In this document: piece after piece, positions 27,222 through 38,243 of the stretch
Position numbering within the stretch: the first letter of the stretch is position 1
How the letters are laid out: each line of letters opens with the position of its first letter
Source: Flavobacterium pectinovorum
Lineage (GTDB): Bacteria; Bacteroidota; Bacteroidia; Flavobacteriales; Flavobacteriaceae
NCBI RefSeq assembly: GCF_900142715.1
Contig: NZ_FRBX01000003.1
Span: 62,001-126,000 of the forward strand
Direction of reading: 5' to 3'
DNA: 64,000 bases
The notes under the pieces: model-generated
What the model saw: only the letters and a program-made list of their open reading frames with translations
What the model was told of the DNA's origin: nothing
The model's database searches: none
Made by a program: the position numbers and the translations under genes

Positions 27222-28811
27222 TTAGAAATTTGGAGCATCAACATCCCACCAAAGTCTTGTTCCTCCATTATCGGAACCTCCAAGTTTTGCAATTCCTGAA
27301 TCTACACCACCTTGATTACCATCTTTTTCAGACTGAACAAAATTGATTCTTCGTACTCCTAACTCAGTAGAAATTGTTCCTCCACTGTAGTTTTTAAGTA
27401 CCGGGAAAAGTTTAGGATAACCTGTTCTTCTGTAATCAGACCATGCTTCTTGTCCTTCAGGGAAACCTGCAATCCATTTTTGAGTAATAATTTTTTGCAA
27501 TTTCACTTCGTTAGTTGCAGCTTCATCCCAGGCAACGGTAACATTATTAACTGCAGGAGAATTGTTTACAGGAAATTTAGGATCAACATAAGCTTTAGCT
27601 GTTTTTACATTATCAGCAATATAACCTACAACACCAGACGCATCTCTTTGTCCAAATGATACCGTAATACCTTGCTCATACAATGATTTAGCATCGCCTC
27701 CCATGTCCCAGCCTCTTAAAGCTCCTTCTGCTCTTAAGAAATAAGCTTCGGCAGCAGTCATTAAAACAATCTCATTTGATTTCCCAGGAGCTCCAATACC
27801 AGAAAAATTCTGGTGATCTGCCTTAGCAGCAATATCAATTCCGGTACGAACACCTTTGTATTCACCAGGATATTGAGATGATGTATCAAAATAACCTTCA
27901 AGTCTTGGATCTTCATATCCACCCATAATTGATTCCATATCAGCACCCATACGGATATCTAACCATGAACCACTAATTGTTGCAAGCGGGTTTGTGAAAA
28001 CCGGAGATACAATTTTAAATAAATCACCGTTCGACTGCATTACACCAAATTTATGTGCTACTGCTTTTTCAGCTTCAATTTTCGCTAATGCAGGATTTGC
28101 TTTTACAATACGCATTGCTAATCTTAAACGAAGCGTGTTAGCAAATTTTACCCATTGTTTGTATTTTCCTTTGTATCCTGATAAATCGGTTGATTTAAAA
28201 GTACTTTCTCCAGTATCTCCGTCATCAACTCTTTGTGTCAAATCTGCAACCGCAATATCCAATTCATTAAAAAACTGATTGTAAACTTCTTCCTGGCTGT
28301 CATATTCTGTAGGACTTAATTCTCCGTATTTAGAATATATGATTGGTCCAAAAGTATCTGTTAGCCTGTGCATACCTTCCACTTTTAAAATCAGTGATAA
28401 AGCATAAAACTGATCAAATTTTCCTTTTGAAAGATCTTCAATGTGAACGGCATTATACATTACATTCTTATAAGCATATTCCCAGATAAATCCATTCCAA
28501 CCATCAACTAATGAATAAGTTGTATTATTTATCCCTCCTGCAAAACCTGTTGGAGTAGCCATATATCCTGACCAGATATCACTGTTTAAGTTTTGCTGTA
28601 ATTGGTAAACCCACTCGAAATTTGCTGTAATTACCTGAATATTATTAAATATTGGTCCAAAACCTTGTTTGATATGATTAAAGTCCTGCTCTAATAATTC
28701 TGGTGTAATTCCTTGGTCATTGGTGTTAATTTCCTCAAAATTATCTGTACAACCAAATGCTGAAAGCAATGAAATACAGATAGCTGCTTTTGTTATTTTA
28801 TTTAGTTTCAT
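27222..28811 (-). CDS. SusD/RagB-like outer-membrane lipoprotein (pair 2)
   Basis: 529 residues with lipobox AFGC (Cys21). Helical SusD-like_2 (RagB-type) pattern: QDFNHIKQGFGPIFNN, FYALSLILKVEGMHRLTDTFGP, KWVKFANTLRLRLAMRIV, LMTAAEAYFLRAEGALRGW, EAWSDYRRTGYPKLFP. SusD proteins cap the SusC barrel at the cell surface and bind oligosaccharides. It starts 10 bp after the paired SusC stop, so it is co-transcribed. It corresponds to one of the CusD proteins of the F. johnsoniae chitin locus. Confidence 0.93.
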   Translation of the reverse strand: MKLNKITKAAICISLLSAFGCTDNFEEINTNDQGITPELLEQDFNHIKQGFGPIFNNIQVITANFEWVYQLQQNLNSDIWSGYMATPTGFAGGINNTTYSLVDGWNGFIWEYAYKNVMYNAVHIEDLSKGKFDQFYALSLILKVEGMHRLTDTFGPIIYSKYGELSPTEYDSQEEVYNQFFNELDIAVADLTQRVDDGDTGESTFKSTDLSGYKGKYKQWVKFANTLRLRLAMRIVKANPALAKIEAEKAVAHKFGVMQSNGDLFKIVSPVFTNPLATISGSWLDIRMGADMESIMGGYEDPRLEGYFDTSSQYPGEYKGVRTGIDIAAKADHQNFSGIGAPGKSNEIVLMTAAEAYFLRAEGALRGWDMGGDAKSLYEQGITVSFGQRDASGVVGYIADNVKTAKAYVDPKFPVNNSPAVNNVTVAWDEAATNEVKLQKIITQKWIAGFPEGQEAWSDYRRTGYPKLFPVLKNYSGGTISTELGVRRINFVQSEKDGNQGGVDSGIAKLGGSDNGGTRLWWDVDAPNF

Positions 28812-28821
28812 GTTGTTAATT

Positions 28822-31800
28822 TTAGAAAGTTACATTTAAATTAAGACCGATACTTCTAGTAGATGGTAAACCATAAATATCTACTCCTTGTAAACCCTGA
28901 CCTGTACTTAATGCAATGTTTGGATCAAAAGGTGCATCTTTATAGATAAAGAATAAATTTCTGGCAATTAAAGAGATACTTGCTGATTGTATAAAAGGTA
29001 AATTTTTAGGACTGAAATTGTATCCGATAGAAACTTCTCTAACACTTACGTTTGTTGCGTCATATACATATTCTCCTGTGATACCTGCTCTACCTCCAAC
29101 TTGTGTATAATAAGATTTTGCATCCATTGTTGTTACCGCTGTACCATCACTTGCTCTTACTGCATTAATTGCAACACCTCCGGCATTTCTTGCATCTCCT
29201 GTAGCTTTTGAAACTCCAAAAGAATCATTTTGAGCTTCTGTTAAGCTCATTACATCGCCACCAAAACGACCATCAATCAATACATTTGCAAAGAAAGAAC
29301 CAAATTTAAATGAGTTTGACCAACCTAACATAAAATCAGGATTAGAATTTCCAACTTCTTCAAATTCTGTTTTTTGAATTGTTCCGTCGTCATTCAATAA
29401 AATTCTGCCCTGATCGTCTTTTTTAAAGTTGATTCCTTCGATTACTCCGTAAGGTTTTCCTTCTACTAAAGCATATCTGTAACTGTTTACTCCAGCTTCA
29501 GTTAAGTTAACTCTACCTCCTAATTCAGTAGGAATTTCTTTTACTTTGTTTTTATTTTGAGAAAAGTTTACTGTAGTATCCCAGGAAAATTTATCTCCTC
29601 TGATAATTCCACCTGTTAAAACAACCTCAAAACCTTTATTTTCAATACTTCCTGCATTAATTCCGAAGAAATCATAACCCATATCATTTACCGGAGCAAC
29701 AACTTGTAAGTATTGGTTTTTAGTTTCAGAGTTGTAGTAAGAAATTTCAAAACCTAATCTGTTGTTAAACATTCTCCACTCTGTACCAAATTCAAATTCA
29801 GATTTTAATTCCGGTTTTAAAGTTTCTCCTGGTCTTGGTCCTACTTTAGGATTTATTGCAGAAGAACCCGGAGTTGCATAATAAGTAGGATTAGTAACAA
29901 ATGGATAAATATCATTACCAACCTGTGCATAAGTACCACGAACTTTTCCGTAGTTAATCCATTCTGGCAATGTTGTCATTTCGCTGATAAGAGCCGTTAA
30001 ACCCACAGATGGATAAAAATAAGAGTCTGGTACTGTAGATGACCAGTCGTTTCTGCCTGAAAGATCTAAGAACAACATGTCTTTATATCCAAAAGTAGTT
30101 GCTGCAAAAACTGACTGCACTTCTCTTTGAGAATCTATTGTTTGATAATTTCCTGTATTATTATTAAAATTATGAAGTGTAAACCAGTTACTAACGTTTA
30201 AACCTCCACTAATTCCTGAATCTAAAATCGTTTTATCATTCGTTAATGTATTTGTAATACTCGCGCCAATATTTGCATTGAAAGTAAAATCAGTAGCAAA
30301 TTTTGCATTAATTGTCGCAATTAAATCTCCATAACGTTGTGTGCTTAAAGAATTTTCATTTATATATCTTCCGTTTGTATGAGAAAGTGTTCCTTGTGTT
30401 GTAGCATAGATTTTTTTATCGAAAACACTAGTTACTCTGTTATAGCTGTATCTTGATGCAATGCTCAACCAATTATTAGCTTTGTAAGTTAAAGACAATG
30501 CTCCGTTAAAGAAATCATTTTTATCTTCAGATTTGTTTCTGTTGATTGCCCAATATGGATTTTGCATAATATCTCTATTCGTCATCCAGTTTTGCGCCAT
30601 TAAGTTTCTTGTAGGATTAAATACCTCATAATTATTTTTGTAATAATCGAAGTCATTTCCTCTTGGCATCAAATAAACTCCTGTTAAAGGGTTAAAATAA
30701 AATCCGTTTACTGGTTTATTTGCAATTGTTTGAGAAGTATAATTTGCATTAGCAGCAAAAATTAATTTATCATTAAAGAATTTAGCTGTTTGTCTAATAC
30801 CAAAGTTATTTTTCTTTAAGCTGTTTCCAGGAACAATACCTGTAGCAGAAGTATTAGCATAAGAAAATGCTGTAGAAGAATTTTCAGAACCAATTGAATA
30901 TCCAACTGAAGTAATTTGAGTAGTTCCTACATCAAAGAAATCTTTTACGTGGTCTTTTGTTTTTCCAGCAGCTCCCCAAGTTTCATCAGCTCCCGGAGCA
31001 GCAATATAATCTGTTTGGAATTTAGGCATGTAAGCCGCTTCTTCAAAAGTTGTAACAGATGAAGCAGAAATATTGGCTTTTCCTGATTTAGCTTTTTTAG
31101 AAGATAATAAAATAACACCGTTTGCTCCCTGAGATCCGTATAATACAGAAGCTGCAGCGCCTTTAAGGACTGTCATTCCTTCGTAATCATCAGGATTAAC
31201 AAGAGAAATTACATCTCCTCCATCACGGTTACCACCAGATAAACTACCAAATGAATCGTTTGGCTGACCTGCACCTGAGTTCAACATTGGAATACCATCA
31301 ATAACATATAAAGGCTGGCTGTTAGAAACAGAAGAATTTCCACGAATAACTACTTTTGTAGATCCTCCAGTACCACCAGAACTTTTAGTTACGGCAACAC
31401 CGGCAATTTTACCCGCAATAGTATTGATAACGTTAGCATCTCTAACTCTTGTTAACTCTTCACCTTTAAGCTCCTGAGCTGCATATGTTAAAGATTTTCT
31501 TGTTTTCTTTAAACCTAATGATGTTACAACAACCTCGTTAAGAGCGTTTGATGCTGCCTGTCCCATCTTAACGTTAATTGTAGTCGCATCGCCTACAAGT
31601 ATGTTTTGAGTTTCAAGACCTACATAAGTAAAAACCAATGTTTGTCCTTTTTGTGCTTCAATTGTGTACAAACCGTCAAAATCGGTAGTTGCACCTTTTT
31701 GACCTCCTTGTACTGCAACAGATGCCCCTGGTAATGGCATCCCATCAGAATCTGTAATCACACCTTTGATACTTTTTACCTGAGCAAGCGAAACTTGCGC

Positions 31801-31839
31801 CGTAAAAGCAATCATAAAGATTAAGAAAATTTTTTTCAT
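28822..31839 (-). CDS. SusC/RagA-like TonB-linked outer-membrane transporter (pair 2)
   Basis: 1005 residues. Signal peptide (ends VSLAQ), then a CarboxypepD_reg-like domain ([22 protein letters not shown], about 23-105), then a plug starting [21 protein letters not shown] with the [20 protein letters not shown] segment, then a 22-strand-type barrel ending in NLNVTF. It imports chito-oligosaccharides using TonB energy. A LytTR-like operator candidate and an inverted repeat lie 67-130 bp upstream of the ATG. Downstream follow susD, nagB, GH20 and chiA on the same strand. Confidence 0.94.
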   Translation of the reverse strand: MKKIFLIFMIAFTAQVSLAQVKSIKGVITDSDGMPLPGASVAVQGGQKGATTDFDGLYTIEAQKGQTLVFTYVGLETQNILVGDATTINVKMGQAASNALNEVVVTSLGLKKTRKSLTYAAQELKGEELTRVRDANVINTIAGKIAGVAVTKSSGGTGGSTKVVIRGNSSVSNSQPLYVIDGIPMLNSGAGQPNDSFGSLSGGNRDGGDVISLVNPDDYEGMTVLKGAAASVLYGSQGANGVILLSSKKAKSGKANISASSVTTFEEAAYMPKFQTDYIAAPGADETWGAAGKTKDHVKDFFDVGTTQITSVGYSIGSENSSTAFSYANTSATGIVPGNSLKKNNFGIRQTAKFFNDKLIFAANANYTSQTIANKPVNGFYFNPLTGVYLMPRGNDFDYYKNNYEVFNPTRNLMAQNWMTNRDIMQNPYWAINRNKSEDKNDFFNGALSLTYKANNWLSIASRYSYNRVTSVFDKKIYATTQGTLSHTNGRYINENSLSTQRYGDLIATINAKFATDFTFNANIGASITNTLTNDKTILDSGISGGLNVSNWFTLHNFNNNTGNYQTIDSQREVQSVFAATTFGYKDMLFLDLSGRNDWSSTVPDSYFYPSVGLTALISEMTTLPEWINYGKVRGTYAQVGNDIYPFVTNPTYYATPGSSAINPKVGPRPGETLKPELKSEFEFGTEWRMFNNRLGFEISYYNSETKNQYLQVVAPVNDMGYDFFGINAGSIENKGFEVVLTGGIIRGDKFSWDTTVNFSQNKNKVKEIPTELGGRVNLTEAGVNSYRYALVEGKPYGVIEGINFKKDDQGRILLNDDGTIQKTEFEEVGNSNPDFMLGWSNSFKFGSFFANVLIDGRFGGDVMSLTEAQNDSFGVSKATGDARNAGGVAINAVRASDGTAVTTMDAKSYYTQVGGRAGITGEYVYDATNVSVREVSIGYNFSPKNLPFIQSASISLIARNLFFIYKDAPFDPNIALSTGQGLQGVDIYGLPSTRSIGLNLNVTF

Positions 31840-31905
31840 GTTAATTTATTTTGTTAGTTATGGTGTAAATTTATTCTTAAGGGATTGTTAAAAAAAATTA
31901 TTTAT

Positions 31906-31935
31906 ACAAACGGCTTTATTTTTTAAACCAACGAC
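31906..31935 (-). promoter_or_regulatory. Candidate LytTR (CusR) operator, site A, upstream of susC pair 2
   Basis: Minus strand direct repeat GTCGTTGGT (31927-31935), 12-bp spacer beginning TTAA, GCCGTTTGT (31906-31914). This is the 9+12+9 geometry described for LytTR regulators such as AgrA. The same arrangement occurs at sites B and C within the same PUL, which encodes a LytTR regulator. Confidence 0.6.
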
Positions 31936-31953
31936 ATAAAACATTCAATAATG

Positions 31954-31968
31954 CGTTTCACGAAAACG
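31954..31968. promoter_or_regulatory. Inverted repeat CGTTT-N5-AAACG upstream of site A
   Basis: A perfect 5-bp inverted repeat centred 18 bp upstream of the LytTR-like box (gap 31936-31953). An identical element with the same 18-bp spacing lies before the other susC gene. It may bind a second regulator. Confidence 0.5.
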
Positions 31969-32176
31969 TTTTCAAATCAATAAACGCTAACATTTTTAGT
32001 AATTATCAGAATTATATTTAATAAAAAAGAGTATTTGCTTAATAATTATGCATTATCATTTTTTCAACATTAAAACTGATATTTACATAATAATGAAGAT
32101 ATTAGCTAAACCGAAACCAAAAAATTAACAAAATTTAAAGAATATTACAGAAGTGATTAAGAACAATTATTGAATA

Positions 32177-33202
32177 TTAATTACCACACAAACTGGTAGT
32201 TTTTATTTTTAGCGAAGTATACTTTTGATGAATAACATCTAAAAGCGAATAGGTATCAAAAGAATCCTGGGCAATTTCCCAAATCATAATTCCACCTGTG
32301 TTTTGAGAAGCAAATTCTACTTTTTGAGTTATTGTAGGTCTTCCGTTATAATAAATTTTTCCAACCTCATCCTGATCTGCAAATTGAGTTCCTGCAGCTA
32401 CAATTTCTCCATAAGTCGAACTTGTAACTTCTTTATAAGTAAAATTATAACCATAAAAAGGTACGCCCAAAGTCAATTTTTCGCTTGGCACATTTTGTAG
32501 TTTATGCCAAAAATCTATTCCGGCTTTTGCGTTTTCAAAAGAGCTGTGTTGCCCGGGATTATCCGGTGTCCAGGGTCCGGTGCTATCATATGACATGATA
32601 TTTAGAAAATCGAATGCATTTAAAGCTTCCTGACTTATATTTTCGAAACGCGAATTATTAGGCAAGGCCGCTGTTAAAAGTTTATTTTTCATTGTGAGTT
32701 CTTTTCTTAATTCTAAAACAAAACCGCTGTAACCTATTGTCACTGCATCCCATTCGAGATCAACATCGACTCCATCCAAATGATGAAGTTCTGTAAAATT
32801 TATAATGTTCTGAATTAAATTTGGCCTGTTTTCGGGATTATCAATTAGATATTTCCAATTTGATGCTACTTCTTCAGATAAAACTCCGCCTGCTAGCGAA
32901 ATACTAATTTTAATGTTAGGATTAACTGATTTTACATATTTTATAAGTGCATCAATATCTCCCGTAAAATTCAAATTTCCATTTTTATCCGGATTTGCAA
33001 ATGCTAAATTGAGATGCGTTAATTTGCAAAACTGAATCAAATTCATTTTATCAAAATTATCCGAAGATAAATACCCCACTACTCTGGCTGTTTTATTTTT
33101 TGAATTTTCCGGATCAATTTCTTTTTGATGTGAACAGCTATAAACTGAAAAAAGGGAACTTAGAAAAAAAAGGATGCCTAACAAGGCTTTATTTTTTATC
33201 AT
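32177..33202 (-). CDS. chiB: GH18 chitinase lipoprotein (ChiB-like)
   Basis: 341 residues, lipobox VYSC (Cys23). Single GH18 domain: RVVGYLSSDNF, ISLAGG (SxGG equivalent) and DGVDVDLEW with catalytic Glu150 (DxxDxDxE at 143-150), then DFLNIMSYDSTGPW and GIMIWEIAQDS. The lack of added modules and its place inside the PUL fit a cell-surface or periplasmic enzyme that trims imported oligosaccharides. It matches the second GH18 gene in the F. johnsoniae locus. It is separated from the preceding susD by 189 bp. Confidence 0.92.
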   Translation of the reverse strand: MIKNKALLGILFFLSSLFSVYSCSHQKEIDPENSKNKTARVVGYLSSDNFDKMNLIQFCKLTHLNLAFANPDKNGNLNFTGDIDALIKYVKSVNPNIKISISLAGGVLSEEVASNWKYLIDNPENRPNLIQNIINFTELHHLDGVDVDLEWDAVTIGYSGFVLELRKELTMKNKLLTAALPNNSRFENISQEALNAFDFLNIMSYDSTGPWTPDNPGQHSSFENAKAGIDFWHKLQNVPSEKLTLGVPFYGYNFTYKEVTSSTYGEIVAAGTQFADQDEVGKIYYNGRPTITQKVEFASQNTGGIMIWEIAQDSFDTYSLLDVIHQKYTSLKIKTTSLCGN

Positions 33203-33391
33203 AATTTTTAATTTTAAACTATTGTTTTTAATTTAATTAGAATGAAAATAATACCTTATTAGGCATAACTTTATGTTTGGAAATTACCCTTTAATAGTTT
33301 CTAACAAATAGAAAGTTTGTGCTTATTTTTTTTCACGCAGATTTTGCAGATTAAGCAGATTTTTTAATTTTTAATTCCATAAAGTAACTAG

Positions 33392-34912
33392 CTAGTTTAC
33401 ATCCCACCAAACTTTACCAAGCCAGTCATTTTTTCCTCCCATTCTTGATAAGGCATCTAAATAGTTTTTCTCATTTTTTTGCATTTCATCATTCGGATAA
33501 TACAAACGTGTTGGCACAACACCGCCGGTTCCAGAATCTGAATTTGTTATGGGCACTAAATGAGGATAACCTGTTCTTCTCCAGTTTGAATAAGCTTCGA
33601 TACTATTGAATAAATAGGTAACCCAAATTTGTGTTCCTATTTGCTCTTTTTCTGTTCCGGCTACTAAAGGATTCGCCGTTAAATAGGTATTAATATCAGC
33701 CTGAGTTGCAGGCGCAGCACCGTAAATTTCCATTTGTTTAATCCCTGCTTCTACTCCATTTTTATAATAATCAGCGGCAGAACCTGAAATCCAGCCTCTC
33801 ACAGCTGCTTCGGCCAATAATAATTGTGTTTCTGAATAACTAACATGTAAAAAAGGAGTTGTTCTTAGTTTTAAATAAGGCTGTATTCCAGAGGCCGAAT
33901 TTGATCCACCGGGAAGATCCCATCTAAACATTCCCGGCTTAACACCTTCATATAGTGTTTCACCCGGCTGTATTGGCGACCACGGAACCACGCTGCTGCT
34001 TGTTTTTGGAGTTGCGATCATAGTTAATCTTGGATCGCCGTTATCTCTTAAAAAATCTATTAATAAAGAACTGAAATGGTCTCCATGCTCATCTGAAATA
34101 AAACCGTAAGACAATCCATTTCCTCTATAATCCAATCTGGACGGATCATCACTAAAAGGAAAATCCAAATGATGCATAATACAGTTGTCATCATTACCGG
34201 CAAAAACGCCATTTTGAAAAGCGGCTTTTACTTGTTTTTCAGCTTCTGCAGGATTTACTTCAGAGATTCTCATTGCTAAACGCAAACGCATGGTATTGGC
34301 TAATTTTTTCCATTTTGCAATATCTCCGTCATAAAACAAATCTCCTTTTATCGCACCTCCTCCGGCATTTAACTGATTAAAAGCTTCGTCTAATTCTTTG
34401 AAAAAAGAATTATAAATATCTTCCTGTTTATCATATTTTGGTGTTACAATTCCCTGAGAAAACCCCAATCCGGCTTCTGAATAAGGTACGTCACCATAAA
34501 TATCGGTTAAACGATGTGCGATCATTACTTTCATAATTTTAGCAACAGCATTCATGTTTACAGCAGCGGGATCTGCACTGGTATTATCCAGAATATCAAC
34601 AATACTTTTTATTTCATGGGCATAAACATTTCTCCATAAAGCGACTGCATACTCTTCGTTATTTTTAAATTTGCTGCCATATTCTGTTACTGCCCAAGAA
34701 CCTGAATAATGCTGTACAAAACCTCCGGCATATATAAGGTTGGTTCTGTGTTGATAATATCCATCTCCGGACATACACAATTGAGTAAAGGTGAGCTGTC
34801 CTGCCGGATTTGGAGATAACGCCACCGGATCTTTTACCAGTTCGTCAAAATTTTCTGTACAGCCAACTACCGTAAATACTGCAAGTATGGCTACTATATA
34901 TTTAATTTTCAT
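33392..34912 (-). CDS. SusD/RagB-like outer-membrane lipoprotein (pair 1)
   Basis: 506 residues, lipobox VVGC (Cys18). RagB/SusD-like_2 pattern: MKVMIAHRLTDIYGDVPYSEAGLG, KKLANTMRLRLAMRISEVNP, LLLAEAAVRGWISGSAADYYKNGVEAG, NSIEAYSNWRRTGYPHLVP. It starts 11 bp after its SusC partner. The two susD genes of this PUL are only moderately alike, suggesting different ligand preferences within chitin breakdown products. Confidence 0.93.
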   Translation of the reverse strand: MKIKYIVAILAVFTVVGCTENFDELVKDPVALSPNPAGQLTFTQLCMSGDGYYQHRTNLIYAGGFVQHYSGSWAVTEYGSKFKNNEEYAVALWRNVYAHEIKSIVDILDNTSADPAAVNMNAVAKIMKVMIAHRLTDIYGDVPYSEAGLGFSQGIVTPKYDKQEDIYNSFFKELDEAFNQLNAGGGAIKGDLFYDGDIAKWKKLANTMRLRLAMRISEVNPAEAEKQVKAAFQNGVFAGNDDNCIMHHLDFPFSDDPSRLDYRGNGLSYGFISDEHGDHFSSLLIDFLRDNGDPRLTMIATPKTSSSVVPWSPIQPGETLYEGVKPGMFRWDLPGGSNSASGIQPYLKLRTTPFLHVSYSETQLLLAEAAVRGWISGSAADYYKNGVEAGIKQMEIYGAAPATQADINTYLTANPLVAGTEKEQIGTQIWVTYLFNSIEAYSNWRRTGYPHLVPITNSDSGTGGVVPTRLYYPNDEMQKNEKNYLDALSRMGGKNDWLGKVWWDVN

Positions 34913-34923
34913 AATTTACTTTT

Positions 34924-37900
34924 TTAGAATGTAACTTTAATATTAAAACCATACGATTTTCTTGACGGCAAAGAACCATACTCAAAACCTTGTCCGTTTC
35001 CAGAAGTATACATAGACTCAGGATCAATATTTGGTAAATCTTTATTAAATGTCAATAGGTTTCTGGCAAATGCCGAAATATAGATTGAACTTATTTTTGA
35101 GCTGCCAAAAACACTTCTGGGTATTGTATAGCCTAAACTTACCTCTCTTAATTTAACGTAAGAAGCATCATAAATAAAAGGTGCCGGTGTATTTTCAGTA
35201 ACATTTGACCAATATGTTTGAGGATCTACAGGAGTCGTATTTTTTACGTACACCGGATTTTCAGCAGTTCCGGTATTTACAACTCCGTTTGCTACATAAC
35301 CTGCTGTTGGAGTCCAATTCCCTACATTGAAATTTGGATCATTTGCAGCGGCTTCTGCTCTTGCAGCATTGTAAGCATCTCTTCCTTCTGTAGTTACATC
35401 CAAAAGTCCTTTTCCTGCGGCAACAGAGTTTGTCATAGAATATACATCCATACCAAACTTCATATCCAATAAAAATTGAAGTGTAATTCCTTTATAAGAA
35501 AATCTATTGGTTAAACCTGCCGCCCAATCCGGAAGCCCTTTTCCTAATTCTACTTTTGTATCTGTGTAAACAGGAAGACCGTTTGCCCCTACAATCATTT
35601 CGCCGGAAGGTGTTCTTTGAAAATCTTTACCAATAATAGTTCCGTATTGTCCGCCAACCTGAGCTACAATTGCTGCTCCGGCCCAGCGAGCCTCAGAAAT
35701 AGTATAAGTATTAATGTCAGGATGTAAAGAAAGAATTGAGTTTTTGTTTTTTGAGAAGTTCAAATCAATTCCCCACTCAAAATCTTTAGTTTTAATTGGT
35801 GAACCCGATAAAAATATCTCGATACCTTCATTACGCAATTTCCCTGCATTTACAGAAAGAAACTCATAACCCGATGTTGCAGAAGATGCTAAATCAAGCG
35901 TTTGATCTGCAGTATCTTCACGGTAAACTGTTATATCAGCTTTTAATCTGTTTTTAAAGAAAGCTGTTTCCAATCCAAACTCAATTCCTGTTTTTGATTG
36001 AAAAGTAAGATTCGCATTTGGTGCCGATGAATTTTTTATATTCACAACACTTTGTCCGTCATAAGCAGAATAAGTAGTATAATTTAATGCATTTTTATAA
36101 GCGCCCGGAGCATTAGAAACTTTTGCCCACGATGCTCTCAATTTACCATAAGAAAAAGTATCATTCTGAATAGCAAATGCATCTGAGAATACAAAACCTA
36201 ATGAAGCTGCCGGATAAAAAGCATCTTTGGTTATCACACTAAACCAGTCATTTCTTCCAGTAAATTCAGCATATAAATAGCCTTTATAATCAAACTTTGC
36301 AGAACCGTAAACAGAATTTGTTCTTGTTTTGGTTTCTGATGGTGCGTTGATTGTCTGAGTCGAAAAATTACTAATATATTCTGTTCCCGGCTCAATAATA
36401 TTTGTTCCCTGACTAGAATTTTCCTGTCTTCTAAAATCTCTTCTGCTTGTTCCTAAAATTCCTGAGAAAGTCAAGTCATTAGCCAATTTAATATCGCTAA
36501 AAGTAGCTATGATATCAGTATTCATTTCAGAAACAGTAATATCATTCAATCCAAGATAACCTGTATCTCTGCCCGGCCAGGTACTTCCAGCCGCCATAAA
36601 ATCTTTAGTACCAAAATTATAAGTATCTAAACCGGTTCTAAAAGTCAATCCAACCCATTTTTCAAGTTGATACGTTCCGGTAACATTCCCCATAAAACGA
36701 TTTTTCTTAGAGGTGTTATGATTGGCATCTACCGTAAAATAAGGGTTTAATTGATAAATATTATTATTCCACTTGTAGATTTCTCCTGTATCCGGATCTT
36801 GATAATTTTTCAACCAGGCCTGATCGATATTGGGTGCTAAACCACTCAAAGAATAACCTACGTTGTTTGGGGAATCTCCCAAACCTGGTCTGTTTTCGGT
36901 ATTTTCAATCATGTAATTTACATTTGCCGCCAAAGTAAATTTTTCTGATTTTAAAGTAGCATTCAAACTGGCATCATTTCTTTCTAAACCTGAACCCGGA
37001 ACAACATCATCATTTTTAAGATTGTTGAATCCAAAACGAATATAAGCATTCTCACTTCCGCCAGAGAGCGAAATTCCGTTAGTTGTTGTAAATCCTGTCT
37101 TGAAAAAGTCCTGAATATTATTGTCTACTTTAGCATAGGGTTTCATAGAACCATCAAATATTATAACCTGCTGCCCAACTGTTTCCGAGAATTTCGGTCC
37201 CCAGGCACTTGTAGTATATCCGTAAATTTCAGAAGGCGCTTTTGAGGGGTCCGGCAAAATCCCGTGAGATCCCGTTCCATAATCACTTTGAAAATCCTGA
37301 TATTTAGCATTTACTCTGTCAAAACTAACACCGCTGGTAAGTTCTACCTGTAATTTACCTTTGCTTCCTTTTTTGGTTGTAATCAAAATTACACCATTCA
37401 AAGCTCTGGAACCATATAAAGCAGATGCTGCTGCACCTTTTAATACAGTCAGACTCTCAATGTTGTTCGGGTTTATACTTGAAATTCCGTCACCGTTATC
37501 TCTTCCATCAAACCATTTGCTTGATGCTGCAGTGTCATTAGACAACCCTGTATTATCAATAGGAACTCCATCTACAATATAAAGCGGCTGGTTATTCTCG
37601 CCTATACTGGAAATACCTCTAATAATTACCCTTGTACTTCCTCCCGCACCTGTGGCCGGTATAGAAACATCAACACCTGCAATTTTACCGGAAAGTGCCG
37701 TGGCTACATTGGTTGTAATTACCTTATTCAACTGGTCGCCTTTGATGTCCTGAACTGCGTAACCAAGTTCCTTCTTTTGTCTCTTAATACCTAATGCCGT
37801 AACTACAACTTCATCTAAGTTTTGGGTATTTTCTTCAAGCGCAACATTTACTTGCGGAGAATCTCCAATTGTTACAACTTTAGTTTTAATTCCAATGTAT

Positions 37901-38121
37901 GAAAATACTAAAACATCTCCTTTTGATGCCTCAATACTGTACATCCCATCATAATCTGTTTGTGCTGCCTTCGCTGTTCCCTGGATAAGAACAGTAACTC
38001 CTGGCAACGGCAGTCCTTTTTGATCGCTTACTAAACCTTTTATTGTTTTTACTTGTGCAAGAATAACCTGCGACGTAAAAAAAACAACAAAGATTAATAC
38101 AATTTTCTTCATTTTTGTCAT
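34924..38121 (-). CDS. SusC/RagA-like TonB-linked outer-membrane transporter (pair 1)
   Basis: 1065 residues. ATG at 38121; a second ATG at 38112 (MKKIVLIF) is an equally plausible start. Signal peptide ends VILAQ. A CarboxypepD_reg-like domain (KTIKGLVSDQKGLPLPGVTVLI) is followed by a plug with LDEVVVTALGIKRQKKELGYAVQ and RGISSIGENNQPLYIVDGVPI, then the barrel, ending NIKVTF. It is the first gene of a susC-susD-chiB unit. Divergent from the sensor kinase gene, with 259 bp between starts, which hold operator site B. Confidence 0.94.
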   Translation of the reverse strand: MTKMKKIVLIFVVFFTSQVILAQVKTIKGLVSDQKGLPLPGVTVLIQGTAKAAQTDYDGMYSIEASKGDVLVFSYIGIKTKVVTIGDSPQVNVALEENTQNLDEVVVTALGIKRQKKELGYAVQDIKGDQLNKVITTNVATALSGKIAGVDVSIPATGAGGSTRVIIRGISSIGENNQPLYIVDGVPIDNTGLSNDTAASSKWFDGRDNGDGISSINPNNIESLTVLKGAAASALYGSRALNGVILITTKKGSKGKLQVELTSGVSFDRVNAKYQDFQSDYGTGSHGILPDPSKAPSEIYGYTTSAWGPKFSETVGQQVIIFDGSMKPYAKVDNNIQDFFKTGFTTTNGISLSGGSENAYIRFGFNNLKNDDVVPGSGLERNDASLNATLKSEKFTLAANVNYMIENTENRPGLGDSPNNVGYSLSGLAPNIDQAWLKNYQDPDTGEIYKWNNNIYQLNPYFTVDANHNTSKKNRFMGNVTGTYQLEKWVGLTFRTGLDTYNFGTKDFMAAGSTWPGRDTGYLGLNDITVSEMNTDIIATFSDIKLANDLTFSGILGTSRRDFRRQENSSQGTNIIEPGTEYISNFSTQTINAPSETKTRTNSVYGSAKFDYKGYLYAEFTGRNDWFSVITKDAFYPAASLGFVFSDAFAIQNDTFSYGKLRASWAKVSNAPGAYKNALNYTTYSAYDGQSVVNIKNSSAPNANLTFQSKTGIEFGLETAFFKNRLKADITVYREDTADQTLDLASSATSGYEFLSVNAGKLRNEGIEIFLSGSPIKTKDFEWGIDLNFSKNKNSILSLHPDINTYTISEARWAGAAIVAQVGGQYGTIIGKDFQRTPSGEMIVGANGLPVYTDTKVELGKGLPDWAAGLTNRFSYKGITLQFLLDMKFGMDVYSMTNSVAAGKGLLDVTTEGRDAYNAARAEAAANDPNFNVGNWTPTAGYVANGVVNTGTAENPVYVKNTTPVDPQTYWSNVTENTPAPFIYDASYVKLREVSLGYTIPRSVFGSSKISSIYISAFARNLLTFNKDLPNIDPESMYTSGNGQGFEYGSLPSRKSYGFNIKVTF

Positions 38122-38180
38122 GGTTTTGTTGGTTAAGCGATAAATCTATTGTTAAAATTAACATAAATAAAACTTTTTAA

Positions 38181-38210
38181 ACAAACTACCCTAAACCTTA
38201 AACAAACAAC
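38181..38210 (-). promoter_or_regulatory. Candidate LytTR (CusR) operator, site B, upstream of susC pair 1
   Basis: Minus strand GTTGTTTGT (38202-38210), 12-bp spacer beginning TTAA, GTAGTTTGT (38181-38189). Same geometry as sites A and C, 60 bp upstream of the ATG at 38121. Confidence 0.6.
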
Positions 38211-38228
38211 AGAAAACAATCAATAATA

Positions 38229-38243
38229 CGTTTTACGAAAACG
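38229..38243. promoter_or_regulatory. Inverted repeat CGTTT-N5-AAACG upstream of site B
   Basis: Second copy of the element, again 18 bp from the LytTR-like box (gap 38211-38228). The stretch between (TATTGATTG) is also shared with site A (TATTGAATG). Confidence 0.5.

Larger units (their letters stand above)
31840..32176. other. 337-bp regulatory gap upstream of susC (pair 2)
   Basis: Contains the conserved operator block described separately. The remainder (about 31969-32176) is AT-rich with no open frame and carries the 3' side of the GH18 lipoprotein gene. I see no strong terminator between that gene and this promoter region. Confidence 0.5.
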
